Notes under the pieces: generated by a model
Databases searched by the model: none
What the model saw: the letters and a program-made list of their open reading frames with translations, nothing else
What the model was told of the DNA's origin: nothing
Shown here: positions 1-6,904 of the stretch, piece by piece
Numbering within the stretch: position 1 is the stretch's first letter
Layout: each line of letters starts with the position of its first letter
Translations under genes and position numbers: made by a program
NCBI GenBank assembly: GCA_947461495.1
Contig: CANHLV010000053.1
Span: 1 to 8,757 of the forward strand
Source: Chitinophagaceae bacterium
GTDB taxonomy: Bacteria > Bacteroidota > Bacteroidia > Chitinophagales > Chitinophagaceae
Reading direction: 5' to 3'
Length of the DNA stretch: 8,757 nucleotides

Positions 1-4
1 ACAA

Positions 5-35
5 ACAAATAACAAATAACGCCAAACACCAAACC
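5..35. repeat. Short heptamer repeats downstream of rlmH
   Basis: Two adjacent copies of acaaata (5-11 and 12-18) are followed by a 3-base spacer and two near-identical copies of ccaaac(a/c) (22-28 and 29-35). The strand is almost free of T and G. On the minus strand this is a T/G-rich tail directly after the rlmH stop. There is no stem-loop, so it is not an intrinsic terminator. It may be a simple-sequence tract; its left limit lies outside the window. Confidence 0.4.
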
Positions 36-45
36 CGAAAAGTTT

Positions 46-519
46 TTATACATGATGATACTTCTCATTCCTATTTATACTACAAGCCCTATATATCTGT
101 TCTGCTAAAATCAATCTTACCAACTGGTGTGGAAATACAAGAGGGGACAAGCTCCATTTGTAATCTGCTCTTTTGAAAACAGCTTCACTTACTCCGAAGG
201 CTCCGCCGATTAAGAAGATGATATTCTTTTTGCTTTCATTGGCTCTTTGTTGGATAAAATTTGCCAATGCTTCGCTTGAGAATTGTTTGCCTCTCTCATC
301 CAGCAAGACAAGATAATCATCTGCTTTAATCTGTTGTAATATTAATTCGCCTTCTTTGTTTTTCAATTCTGTATCAGATAGGGTAGCGGCATTTTTGGGT
401 GGCGCGATAATGGTCCAATCGGTTTGATAATAATTGGTTATTCTTTTAGTAAACATTTTAATGCCTTCATCTACATAGCTTTCATTTGCTTTGCCAACAG
501 ACAAGAATTGAAACCGCAT
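46..519 (-). CDS. rlmH: RlmH, 23S rRNA (pseudouridine1915-N3)-methyltransferase
   Basis: The enzyme uses S-adenosylmethionine to methylate N3 of pseudouridine 1915 in helix 69 of 23S rRNA, acting on assembled 70S ribosomes in the cytoplasm. The 157-residue length is normal for this SPOUT-fold family. Visible family marks are LDERGK (73-78), the cofactor-site glycine loop FLIGGAFGV (102-110), the trefoil-knot stretch from SLSPLVFPHQ to AEQIYRA (123-145) and the C-terminal YHH (154-156). The ATG at 519 begins with MRFQFLSVGK, a typical family start. It is the last gene of a three-gene minus-strand operon, 6 bases after the DUF1543 stop. No terminator is visible in the 45 bases left of its stop. 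Nothing looks damaged. Confidence 0.96.
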   Translation of the reverse strand: MRFQFLSVGKANESYVDEGIKMFTKRITNYYQTDWTIIAPPKNAATLSDTELKNKEGELILQQIKADDYLVLLDERGKQFSSEALANFIQQRANESKKNIIFLIGGAFGVSEAVFKRADYKWSLSPLVFPHQLVRLILAEQIYRACSINRNEKYHHV

Positions 520-525
520 CAGACA

Positions 526-1086
526 TTATTTTATTTTGGATAAATTGGTATAACCTAGTTTCATCTTGTCGTCCATTGCATTTTTTGATGCGGTGATTTT
601 GATGCTGAATTTTTCTTGTTGTGCAACAGGCAATATATCTTCAATTTGATAAAAATCATCCACATCAATTCCATATTTGTCATCGATGTGTGATGATGCA
701 CCTTTGAAACCAGTATGCAAAAAAAATGCGGAAGCTTTTGCTTGTTCAATGGCTTCGGATTTTTCTTTAGCAGCAACTATCATTTTATAATGAAACTCTT
801 CGAACTCACCGGACTTGTATCCGCCAAGATTTAAGAAAAATAATTTAGTGGCTTTTTCATCAGTGCTGGCTTTTTTTCGAACAACTGAAATTTTATAACC
901 TTCAATGGCATTTATCTCTCTCCAAGCATCAATATGGATTTTGCCGCCATCAGGCCAGAAGGCATTGATATCAGGGATAATGCCTTTCAGGCTTTTGCCA
1001 ATGGTGAAAAAAATATCGTGTTGTTCTGTATGTCTGCCTTTTGGTTTACAACCCAATAAGAGCATGAATAATTTATGATCCGACAT
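526..1086 (-). CDS. DUF1543 domain protein with two internal repeats
   Basis: This 186-residue soluble protein matches the DUF1543 family, whose function is unknown to me. The N-terminal LLLGCKPKGRHTEQHD is characteristic. The protein reads as two copies of one unit: residues 8-70 carry E21-x-H23 and H51-I-D53 and end in GYKISVV, and residues 83-150 carry E97-x-H99 and H133-I-D135 and end in DFYQIEDI. The repeated acidic and histidine residues could bind metal, but that is inference. A lysine-rich tail follows. There is no signal peptide or membrane segment, so it is probably cytoplasmic. It starts at the ATG at 1086, 2 bases after the CDGSH gene stop, and is almost certainly co-transcribed with it and with rlmH. 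Confidence 0.85.
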   Translation of the reverse strand: MSDHKLFMLLLGCKPKGRHTEQHDIFFTIGKSLKGIIPDINAFWPDGGKIHIDAWREINAIEGYKISVVRKKASTDEKATKLFFLNLGGYKSGEFEEFHYKMIVAAKEKSEAIEQAKASAFFLHTGFKGASSHIDDKYGIDVDDFYQIEDILPVAQQEKFSIKITASKNAMDDKMKLGYTNLSKIK

Positions 1087-1088
1087 AA

Positions 1089-1316
1089 TTAATCTTGTTT
1101 TTTGGGAGGTAATGCAAATGCTACGGCCTCATGATGAAATTTATCTTTATGTGAACTATCGCAAAAAGGCATATTTTGAGATAATCCGCAACGACATAGA
1201 GTTACTATTTCTCTGCCACCAAGGTCATATTTATTTCCTGAGGCATCTACAATTTCAAAATCTCCTTCCAATTTCATGGAGCCGTTCGATCTAATGGTAA
1301 TTTTTGCTGAAGACAT
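1089..1316 (-). CDS. Small CDGSH-type 2Fe-2S protein (CDSSH variant)
   Basis: This protein of 75 residues carries one CDGSH iron-sulfur motif. Cys41, Cys43, Cys52 and His56 are the expected three-cysteine, one-histidine ligands of a [2Fe-2S] cluster, in the order CRCGLSQNMPFCDSSH. The central glycine of CDGSH is serine here; all four ligands are kept. There is no membrane anchor, unlike animal mitoNEET, so a soluble redox or cluster-carrying role is likely; the partner is unknown. The frame stays open upstream to an ATG at 1346, adding MIILSTKNKL. I prefer the ATG at 1316 because MSSAKITIRSNG is a natural family start and a -7-like promoter element at 1335-1342 would put transcription start inside the longer version. 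It is first gene of the operon with the DUF1543 gene and rlmH. Confidence 0.88.
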   Translation of the reverse strand: MSSAKITIRSNGSMKLEGDFEIVDASGNKYDLGGREIVTLCRCGLSQNMPFCDSSHKDKFHHEAVAFALPPKKQD

Positions 1317-1334
1317 AAGTTTATTTTTAGTTGA

Positions 1335-1342
1335 CAAAATTA
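1335..1342 (-). promoter_or_regulatory. Possible -7 element for the CDGSH/DUF1543/rlmH operon
   Basis: Read on the minus strand this is TAATTTTG, an exact match to the Bacteroidota -7 consensus TAnnTTTG. It lies 18 bases upstream of the chosen CDGSH start. I see no clear TTG -33 element at the usual 17-23 base spacing, so the call is weak. Confidence 0.35.
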
Positions 1343-1390
1343 TCATTATTCGAGTATCGAAGCTATTAATATTAAAAAATTGTTTTCGTA

Positions 1391-1420
1391 TTGAAATAAA
1401 AAGAAATCTGCTTATCTTAA
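1391..1420 (+). promoter_or_regulatory. Possible promoter for the DUF1800/DUF1501 operon
   Basis: TTG at 1391-1393 is followed after 19 bases by TATCTTAA at 1413-1420, which matches four of the six fixed positions of TAnnTTTG. Spacing fits the Bacteroidota consensus. It would give a 5' leader of roughly 15 bases before the GTG start at 1442. The 125-base gap 1317-1441 serves two divergent operons. Confidence 0.3.
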
Positions 1421-1441
1421 TTTTTTAAATAAAATATTTAA

Positions 1442-3406
1442 GTGAGAAAAAGATTTTATTGGGTTTTGCCTTTTTTAATTGTTTTCAGCAGTTTTATTTT
1501 GGCAAGTCCAATTTCAGAAAACAAGGCTGATGAAAGTGAAAATTCTTTTGTATTTCCATATCAATCACAAGGACTTTCAAAACGAGAAGCTGCGGCCCAT
1601 TTAATCAGCAGATTCACTTATGGCGCAACGCCAGGCATGGTTGATGAAGTAGTGAAAACCGGACTTGAAAAATGGTTTATTAATCAGTTAGATGGTAAAA
1701 ATAATGAGGATACCCTCAATGCTCATTTATCAGACTTTCAATTTCTTAATCTTTCCAATGAAGACGTTAGCAAAATCTTTCCTAAGCCAATACAAGTGCT
1801 AAGAATGGCGGCTGCTGATGGTATTATTCCAAAAGACTCCATAAATTTAATTGGGAAAGACGAAGCAAAAGAAAGACTTAAGGATTATGTGTCTAATAAA
1901 AACATACATCAACAAGGAGAGTTAACAAGGGAATTCGTGAATCAAAGAATCGTTAGGGCAAGGTATGCTAATAACCAGTTGTCGGAAGTACTTACTGGAT
2001 TCTGGTTCAATCATTTCAATGTTTCACTAACTAAACCACAATTGAATTTATTGGCGCCTGCCTATGAAAGAGATGTAATCAGACCTAATATTACCGGTAA
2101 ATTCAAAGATCTTTTGTCTGCAACTGCTCATTCACCGGCAATGCTTTATTACCTCGATAATTTCATCAGTTCTTCTACAATCGAAAACAGTGGAAATAAA
2201 TTTTCAGATTCAAGACGTGAAAAACGCATCGAAAGCAAATTAAACGAGCTTGATACCACAACTCAACTTTTGGTAAGAAAACTTAAAAATAATAGAAGAA
2301 ACAAAGGACTGAACGAGAATTATGCTAGAGAATTGATGGAGCTTCATACACTTGGTGTTGATGGTGGGTATACACAAACAGATGTTACAGAAGCAGCAAG
2401 GGTTTTAACCGGATGGAGCATTTATCCCTTTGAAGATGGCTATGCACCTGGCATTAGGAAATTAGTTGAAAATATTGGGGATGATAAATTGACAGCCAAT
2501 GGATATGTCCATCAAGGAGATTTTTTCTTTGCTATTAACAGGCATGATATAAAAGAAAAGAAAGTATTGGGTAAAACATTTCCTTCAGGTAATGGTTATA
2601 GTGAGGGAATGGATTTACTTGACTTGTTGGCACATCATCCCTCAACATCATTTTTTATTTCAAAAAAATTAGCGACTTATTTTGTTTGTGATAATCCTCC
2701 GCAGTCGCTTATTGATAGAATGGCAAAGACATTCAGAGAAAAGGATGGAGATATAAAATCAGTGTTGATGACTATGGCGATGTCAAAAGAATTTTGGAGT
2801 GCGGCCTCTGTCAGACAAAAAACAAAATCACCATTTGAATTTGTAATCAGTGCCACTAGAGCTTTGAATGCAGATATTAAGGCTCCCTTTCAATTGTTTC
2901 AAAAAATGGAAAGAATGGGGCAGAAAATTTACTATTATCAAGCACCAACAGGATTTCCGGATAATTCAGCATATTGGATCAATACTGGTTCGTTACTAAA
3001 CAGGATGAATTTTGGTTTGGATATAGCAGCAAACCAAATCAGAGGCACGCAAAGTAATTTGCTGCTACTCAATAATAACCATGAACCGGAAAATGCAAAC
3101 GCTGCATTGATAATTTATACTGCAATTTTGTTGCCGGAGAGAAATCAAGAAAATACTATAATTAGATTATCGCCGTTATTGACAACCCCTGACTTTAAAG
3201 AAAAAATTGCTGTCGCTATTGAAACAAAAGTAAATGTCAATAAAACAGAAATGATGTCATCTCAGAATCCTGATACGGCTATGATGATGTCCGACGAAAT
3301 AGAATTCAATGAAATGAAAAATATCAACCAAGATAAAAATATTAAAAAGATGTTGGCACAGGTTGTAGGTATTATCATTGGTTCCCCGGAATTTCAAAGA
3401 AGATAA
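1442..3406 (+). CDS. Secreted DUF1800 family protein
   Basis: This 654-residue protein belongs to the DUF1800 family, which is exported and has no established biochemical activity. A Sec-type signal peptide occupies about residues 1-21 (MRKRF, a hydrophobic stretch, then ILA-S). Family hallmarks follow in order: SRFTYGATP (56-64), the substrate-blind but conserved FWFNHFNV (187-194), NENYARELMELHTLGV (291-306), LTGW (322-325), HHPSTSFFISKKL (398-410) and APTGFP (501-506). A methionine-rich, probably disordered segment (604-625) precedes the C-terminus. The start is GTG: a TAA stop directly precedes it in frame, and the next in-frame ATG (residue 66) would remove the signal peptide and first conserved motif. 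It lies 10 bases upstream of a DUF1501 gene, the usual partner in many bacteria, so the two are likely co-expressed. Confidence 0.9.
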   Translation: MRKRFYWVLPFLIVFSSFILASPISENKADESENSFVFPYQSQGLSKREAAAHLISRFTYGATPGMVDEVVKTGLEKWFINQLDGKNNEDTLNAHLSDFQFLNLSNEDVSKIFPKPIQVLRMAAADGIIPKDSINLIGKDEAKERLKDYVSNKNIHQQGELTREFVNQRIVRARYANNQLSEVLTGFWFNHFNVSLTKPQLNLLAPAYERDVIRPNITGKFKDLLSATAHSPAMLYYLDNFISSSTIENSGNKFSDSRREKRIESKLNELDTTTQLLVRKLKNNRRNKGLNENYARELMELHTLGVDGGYTQTDVTEAARVLTGWSIYPFEDGYAPGIRKLVENIGDDKLTANGYVHQGDFFFAINRHDIKEKKVLGKTFPSGNGYSEGMDLLDLLAHHPSTSFFISKKLATYFVCDNPPQSLIDRMAKTFREKDGDIKSVLMTMAMSKEFWSAASVRQKTKSPFEFVISATRALNADIKAPFQLFQKMERMGQKIYYYQAPTGFPDNSAYWINTGSLLNRMNFGLDIAANQIRGTQSNLLLLNNNHEPENANAALIIYTAILLPERNQENTIIRLSPLLTTPDFKEKIAVAIETKVNVNKTEMMSSQNPDTAMMMSDEIEFNEMKNINQDKNIKKMLAQVVGIIIGSPEFQRR

Positions 3407-3416
3407 AGAATAAAAA

Positions 3417-4688
3417 ATGAGTAGTAGAAGAGCATTTATTAAATCAGGAGCCGTAGCTATTTTTGGTATTGGATTAGGCGGTATTCCTGCATTTGTAGCA
3501 AAGGCCGCAGCATATTATAAGGTCGAACAACTTTATAAAAAGAAAAAAATTCTGATTTGTATTTTTCAACGCGGTGCTATGGATGGACTCATGGCGGTTA
3601 CTCCATTCAATGATGAATATTTGAAAGCAGCAAGGCCCAATATTTTTATGAGTCCAATTGCAAAAGGTAGCGAAACCCCTTTGATTGATTTAGATGGCAG
3701 ATTTGGTTTGCATCCATCATTTGCTGCATTTGAAATGTTATTTAAAAACAAACAACTATCAATTGTTCATGGAATTGGCTCTCCGAATAATTCACGTTCT
3801 CATTTTGATGCACAAGATTACATGGAAACCGGCACGCCTTTTTTTAAATCAACACCAACCGGTTGGCTGAATCGTGCAATAGGCATGATGGGACATGAGG
3901 CTACACCTTTCAGAGCTGTAAGTATTACCCCATCAACACCTCGCTCTTTTTATGGACTTAATCCCACTATTTCAGTAACCAATTTGAATGACTTCTCGTT
4001 ACGTTCTACAAAAAACAAAATAGATGTAAACACAACCGCAAAAAGTTTCGAAGATTTATATGATCAAACTACAAATGGATTGTTTCATGAAGCCGGAAAA
4101 GAAACATTTGAAGCGGTAAACATGTTGTCGGGTATTGATGTAAAGAAATATGTACCTGCTAACGGGGCTGAATACCCTAAAACAAATTTAGGCAATGCCA
4201 TGAAACAACTAGCACAATTGATAAAAGCAGATGTAGGACTAGAAATTGGATTTGCAGAATCAACAGGGTGGGACACTCATTTTAATCAAGGTACAGAGAA
4301 AGGACCATTTGCCAGAAATGCAGCGGATTTAGCTAACAGCATTGCCGCATTTTGGATAGATTTGGGAAGTTTTTATCAAGATGATGTAACCATAATGACG
4401 ATGACTGAATTTGGAAGAACGGTTAAGCAAAATGGAACAGGCGGAACTGATCATGGCAGAGCTTCCTGCAATTTTATCATCGGTAACAATATAAATGGAG
4501 GAACTGTTTTTGGAGATGTCAAACCACTATCCATCGAAAACCTAGAAGATGGAAGGGATTTAGCTGTAACTACTGATTTTAGAGCTGTCTTCAGTGAAAT
4601 CGCGACAAAACATTTAAAGCTTAAAAATGATGAAAACCTTTTCCCAGGATGGAATGGAAATCACTTGAACATTGTAAAGCCAGGTTGA
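3417..4688 (+). CDS. Tat-exported DUF1501 family protein
   Basis: This 423-residue protein belongs to the DUF1501 family. It opens with a twin-arginine signal, SRRAFIK (3-9), then a hydrophobic stretch ending near AFVAKAA (25-31), which implies export in folded form. Conserved blocks follow: ICIFQRGAMDGL (47-58), RFGLHP (95-100), SRSHFDAQDYMETG (126-139), GWDTHFNQG (284-292), TEFGRT (330-335) and GTDHGRAS (343-350). The Asp/His-rich blocks recall metal-binding sites of the alkaline phosphatase/sulfatase-like fold, to which I believe the family is related, but no substrate is known. It is downstream of the DUF1800 gene and probably acts with it outside the cytoplasm. Its TGA stop lies one base from the stop of the convergent gene at 4690. 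Confidence 0.91.
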   Translation: MSSRRAFIKSGAVAIFGIGLGGIPAFVAKAAAYYKVEQLYKKKKILICIFQRGAMDGLMAVTPFNDEYLKAARPNIFMSPIAKGSETPLIDLDGRFGLHPSFAAFEMLFKNKQLSIVHGIGSPNNSRSHFDAQDYMETGTPFFKSTPTGWLNRAIGMMGHEATPFRAVSITPSTPRSFYGLNPTISVTNLNDFSLRSTKNKIDVNTTAKSFEDLYDQTTNGLFHEAGKETFEAVNMLSGIDVKKYVPANGAEYPKTNLGNAMKQLAQLIKADVGLEIGFAESTGWDTHFNQGTEKGPFARNAADLANSIAAFWIDLGSFYQDDVTIMTMTEFGRTVKQNGTGGTDHGRASCNFIIGNNINGGTVFGDVKPLSIENLEDGRDLAVTTDFRAVFSEIATKHLKLKNDENLFPGWNGNHLNIVKPG

Positions 4689-4689
4689 T

Positions 4690-5241
4690 TTAGGGCTTCA
4701 ACATTTTTGTGATTTTCTTTTTATTCATCATGCCATGAAAAATTCTGAATGCACCTAGTATTAAAAGAGAGTATCCGATAATGATAACTGCCAATTGTGA
4801 TTCTTTTCTCAATGGCAATTCAATGATGGCAAGTCCCGAAACAAATTGTAAGGTACCGGTTAAAATGGTTTGAGACATTTTATTTTTTCTTTCTTCAAGA
4901 TATTTCGGAAATGAATTGATGATGTCAACAGCCGTATTTTCTTCAATCCCTCTTTCTAACAAACCGCCAAGTATATAAGCATCAGATTCATTTTTTAATT
5001 TTTGGTCTGAGATATATTGAATGATATGCTTTTCAACATGATTGAAATTTATTATTGTGTAGCTTTTTTGTTCTTGATTATTATCTGACTTTGATAAGTC
5101 TATTTTTCTTTTTTCAATTTCTGTCATCAATATTAATCTCGCATCATCGGTAAGTTCATTTAATTCTATTGTTGCCAGCTTTATCAGTTCCAAATCGGTC
5201 ATTGAGGCATATTTTTCCTTTATGTTTTGATGAATTTGCAA
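4690..5241 (-). CDS. Unrecognised protein with two C-terminal membrane helices
   Basis: I do not recognise a named family. The 183-residue product has a charged helical N-terminal region (1-50; MTDLELIKLATIELNELTDD followed by LMTEIEKRKI) that resembles short helical modules found before membrane segments in many bacterial proteins. A second helical segment (68-122) follows, then two hydrophobic helices at about 124-142 and 149-171 separated by a short charged turn, and a lysine-rich tail. It is probably an inner-membrane protein with a cytoplasmic N-terminal domain. The frame opens at a TTG (5241); an ATG at 5202 would drop 13 residues. I keep the longer form because KEKYASMTDLEL looks like one continuous helix, but the start is uncertain. 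It stands alone and converges on the DUF1501 gene. Confidence 0.75.
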   Translation of the reverse strand: MQIHQNIKEKYASMTDLELIKLATIELNELTDDARLILMTEIEKRKIDLSKSDNNQEQKSYTIINFNHVEKHIIQYISDQKLKNESDAYILGGLLERGIEENTAVDIINSFPKYLEERKNKMSQTILTGTLQFVSGLAIIELPLRKESQLAVIIIGYSLLILGAFRIFHGMMNKKKITKMLKP

Positions 5242-5277
5242 GTAGATTATTTAAAATGAAGAAGTGTTTATAATAGG

Positions 5278-5305
5278 TTGAAACTTATTTTTAAAAATAG
5301 ATTTT
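5278..5305 (+). promoter_or_regulatory. Possible promoter for the coiled-coil/hydrolase operon
   Basis: TTG (5278-5280), 17 bases, then TAGATTTT (5298-5305), which matches five of six fixed positions of the Bacteroidota -7 consensus. The spacer contains a perfect 14-base AT palindrome, TATTTTTAAAAATA (5286-5299), overlapping the start of the -7 element. TAATTTCG at 5324-5331 is an alternative -7 element. The 106-base gap 5242-5347 also has to serve the divergent gene starting at 5241, for which I see no convincing promoter. Confidence 0.3.
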
Positions 5306-5347
5306 ATTCTGTCTGAAATTAAATAATTTCGCGTAAAACTAATTCAA

Positions 5348-5761
5348 TTGAACGCATTTATTACCACAATACTGCCTGTTTTTGTTTTTGGATTTATTAC
5401 TGCTTTCATTTGCATCGCTTTTGCTGCAAAAAAAATGTTTCGTAAAATCAAAAGTTTGGAAGGTTTGCTTGAAAGCGAAAAACTAGTTAAAGAAACATTG
5501 CGCAAAGAAAATGCACTAGCTTTCAATCTGAAAGAATCAGTTGAAAGTGAATTAGGATTGAAACTCAAAGATGCCCAATCTGCCATTAAATCAATGGATG
5601 AAGATATTTTACTGTTACAAAAAAGTAACGAAATAAATGAAGCAGAATTCAAAGCCTCTCAGCCTGAAATATATGATTTGAAAATGAAATTGATAGAAGC
5701 TCAGAACACCATTTCACGTCTTAAAGGTCAACTTCAACAACAACATTCAGTCGCACAATAA
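5348..5761 (+). CDS. Small membrane-anchored coiled-coil protein
   Basis: I do not recognise a named family. The 137-residue product has one hydrophobic segment (about 5-27, with the positive cluster KKMFRK after it), then a charged heptad-rich helix from about 33 to 132 (IKSLEGLLESEKLVKETL and onward) and a Gln-rich end. This is the plan of a single-pass protein with a long cytoplasmic coiled coil. The start is TTG: a TAA lies 24 bases upstream in frame, and the first internal ATG (residue 30) would remove the whole membrane segment. The downstream hydrolase begins 11 bases after its stop, so the two form an operon. A scaffold role is possible, but nothing in the sequence shows it. Confidence 0.8.
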   Translation: MNAFITTILPVFVFGFITAFICIAFAAKKMFRKIKSLEGLLESEKLVKETLRKENALAFNLKESVESELGLKLKDAQSAIKSMDEDILLLQKSNEINEAEFKASQPEIYDLKMKLIEAQNTISRLKGQLQQQHSVAQ

Positions 5762-5772
5762 ATCTCATAAAA

Positions 5773-6765
5773 ATGAAGACATTAAAGTGGTTACTGATCA
5801 GCTTATTGGCAGTAACAGTGATTTATTTTGCAGGGCCACGTCCATCTACTCCAAAATACAACAAAGACATTCCTGTCATACCAAATGATGTAGAAAATTT
5901 TATCAGCCAAAAAGAAGCAATTCATCTCCTCAAGAAAAACAATGAAGCGCGGATAGTATGGGCTGATGATTCAATAAAAGCAATGACTGAATATTCGATA
6001 GTTTACCTCCATGGGTTTTCTGCTTCACAGGAAGAAGGGAATCCTGTACATAGAAATGTAGCGGCTCATTTTGGTTGTAATCTTTATTTATCGAGATTAG
6101 CTGAGCATGGCATTGATACAACAGACCAATTGATTAATTTAACCTCGGATAACTACTGGGAGTCTGCGAAAGAAGCTTTGTTTATTGGAAAGAAATTGGG
6201 AAAGAAAGTCATACTTATGGGAACCAGTACGGGCGGGACACAAGCTTTGCAATTAGCTGCAACTTATCCAAATGATGTTGATGCTATTATTTTGTATTCG
6301 CCTAATATTGAGATCAATGATCCCAATGCCTATTTATTAAATAATCCATGGGGTTTGCAAATCGCCAGATTGGTAAAAGGAGGCAAACTAAATTATCCTG
6401 CAGATACACGCCCAATTTACAGCGAATATTGGAACAGGCCTTACCGTTTGGAAGCACTGGTGAATCTTGAAGAAATGCTGGAAACAACCATGACTAAAGA
6501 AACATTTTCAAAAATCACTCAGCCAGCTTTGATGTTATATTATTATGAAGATGAAGAACATCAGGATAAAGTGGTTAGGGTAGAAGCAATGAAAAAAATG
6601 TTTGCAGCACTATCAACACCTAAAAATATGAAAATGGAAATGGCTGTTCCCAATGCTAGTAACCATGTAATAGGTTCTCCGATTATGTCTAAAGATGTAG
6701 TGACTGTTGAAAACGAGACGATTCGTTTTTTAAATGAAAAAGTAGCTTTAAAATCAAAACAATAA
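5773..6765 (+). CDS. Membrane-anchored or exported alpha/beta hydrolase
   Basis: This 330-residue protein has an alpha/beta-hydrolase fold, probably with esterase or lipase-like activity on an unknown substrate. A hydrophobic stretch (5-20) ending at GPRPSTP is an uncleaved anchor or a signal peptide without a lipobox cysteine. The oxyanion-hole strand reads IVYLHGFSAS (76-85; HG at 80-81). The nucleophile elbow is GTSTGG (150-155) with Ser152. Strand YSP (175-177) follows, and the late strand ALMLYYYEDEEHQDKVV (252-268) offers Asp265 as acid residue. His298 in NASNHVIG (294-301) completes the triad. The residues between about 180 and 245 form the cap region. It is second in an operon with the small coiled-coil protein. 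No intrinsic terminator follows it; the transcript would run into the palindromes at 6853 and 6905. Confidence 0.88.
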   Translation: MKTLKWLLISLLAVTVIYFAGPRPSTPKYNKDIPVIPNDVENFISQKEAIHLLKKNNEARIVWADDSIKAMTEYSIVYLHGFSASQEEGNPVHRNVAAHFGCNLYLSRLAEHGIDTTDQLINLTSDNYWESAKEALFIGKKLGKKVILMGTSTGGTQALQLAATYPNDVDAIILYSPNIEINDPNAYLLNNPWGLQIARLVKGGKLNYPADTRPIYSEYWNRPYRLEALVNLEEMLETTMTKETFSKITQPALMLYYYEDEEHQDKVVRVEAMKKMFAALSTPKNMKMEMAVPNASNHVIGSPIMSKDVVTVENETIRFLNEKVALKSKQ

Positions 6766-6852
6766 TATTGATTGACTTGAGCTTGAAGAAAGTTAAGTAG
6801 TACTGAAGAAATATCAGTATAAATATTTGGCTGTTCGAGTTGAGATAACGTA

Positions 6853-6888
6853 ATATTGCGATATTGCAATATTGCATTATCGCAATAT
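6853..6888. repeat. 36-bp near-perfect palindrome made of 8-base units
   Basis: Arms ATATTGCGATA (6853-6863) and TATCGCAATAT (6878-6888) are exact reverse complements. Between them, after a single T/T mismatch (6864 and 6877), is the perfect 12-base palindrome TGCAATATTGCA (6865-6876). The same stretch can be read as tandem octamers: ATATTGCG, ATATTGCA, ATATTGCA, TTATCGCA, then ATAT. No T tract follows on the plus strand, so it is not a standard terminator for the hydrolase gene. Candidate roles are a protein-binding site, a replication- or recombination-related repeat, or a dispersed palindromic repeat. Confidence 0.85.
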
Positions 6889-6904
6889 GAAAATCCCCCA
6901 TTAC

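Noticed and set aside
1112..1294. Plus-strand frame opposite the CDGSH gene
   Set aside because: It is a shadow of a gene whose four cluster ligands are clear on the minus strand.
6801..6819. TACTGA/TCAGTA hairpin as hydrolase terminator
   Set aside because: The stem is only 6 bp and AT-rich, and no T tract follows.
6853..6888. CRISPR or iteron array reading of the octamer repeats
   Set aside because: Units are contiguous with no spacers, only about four copies, and no replication initiator or cas gene is nearby.
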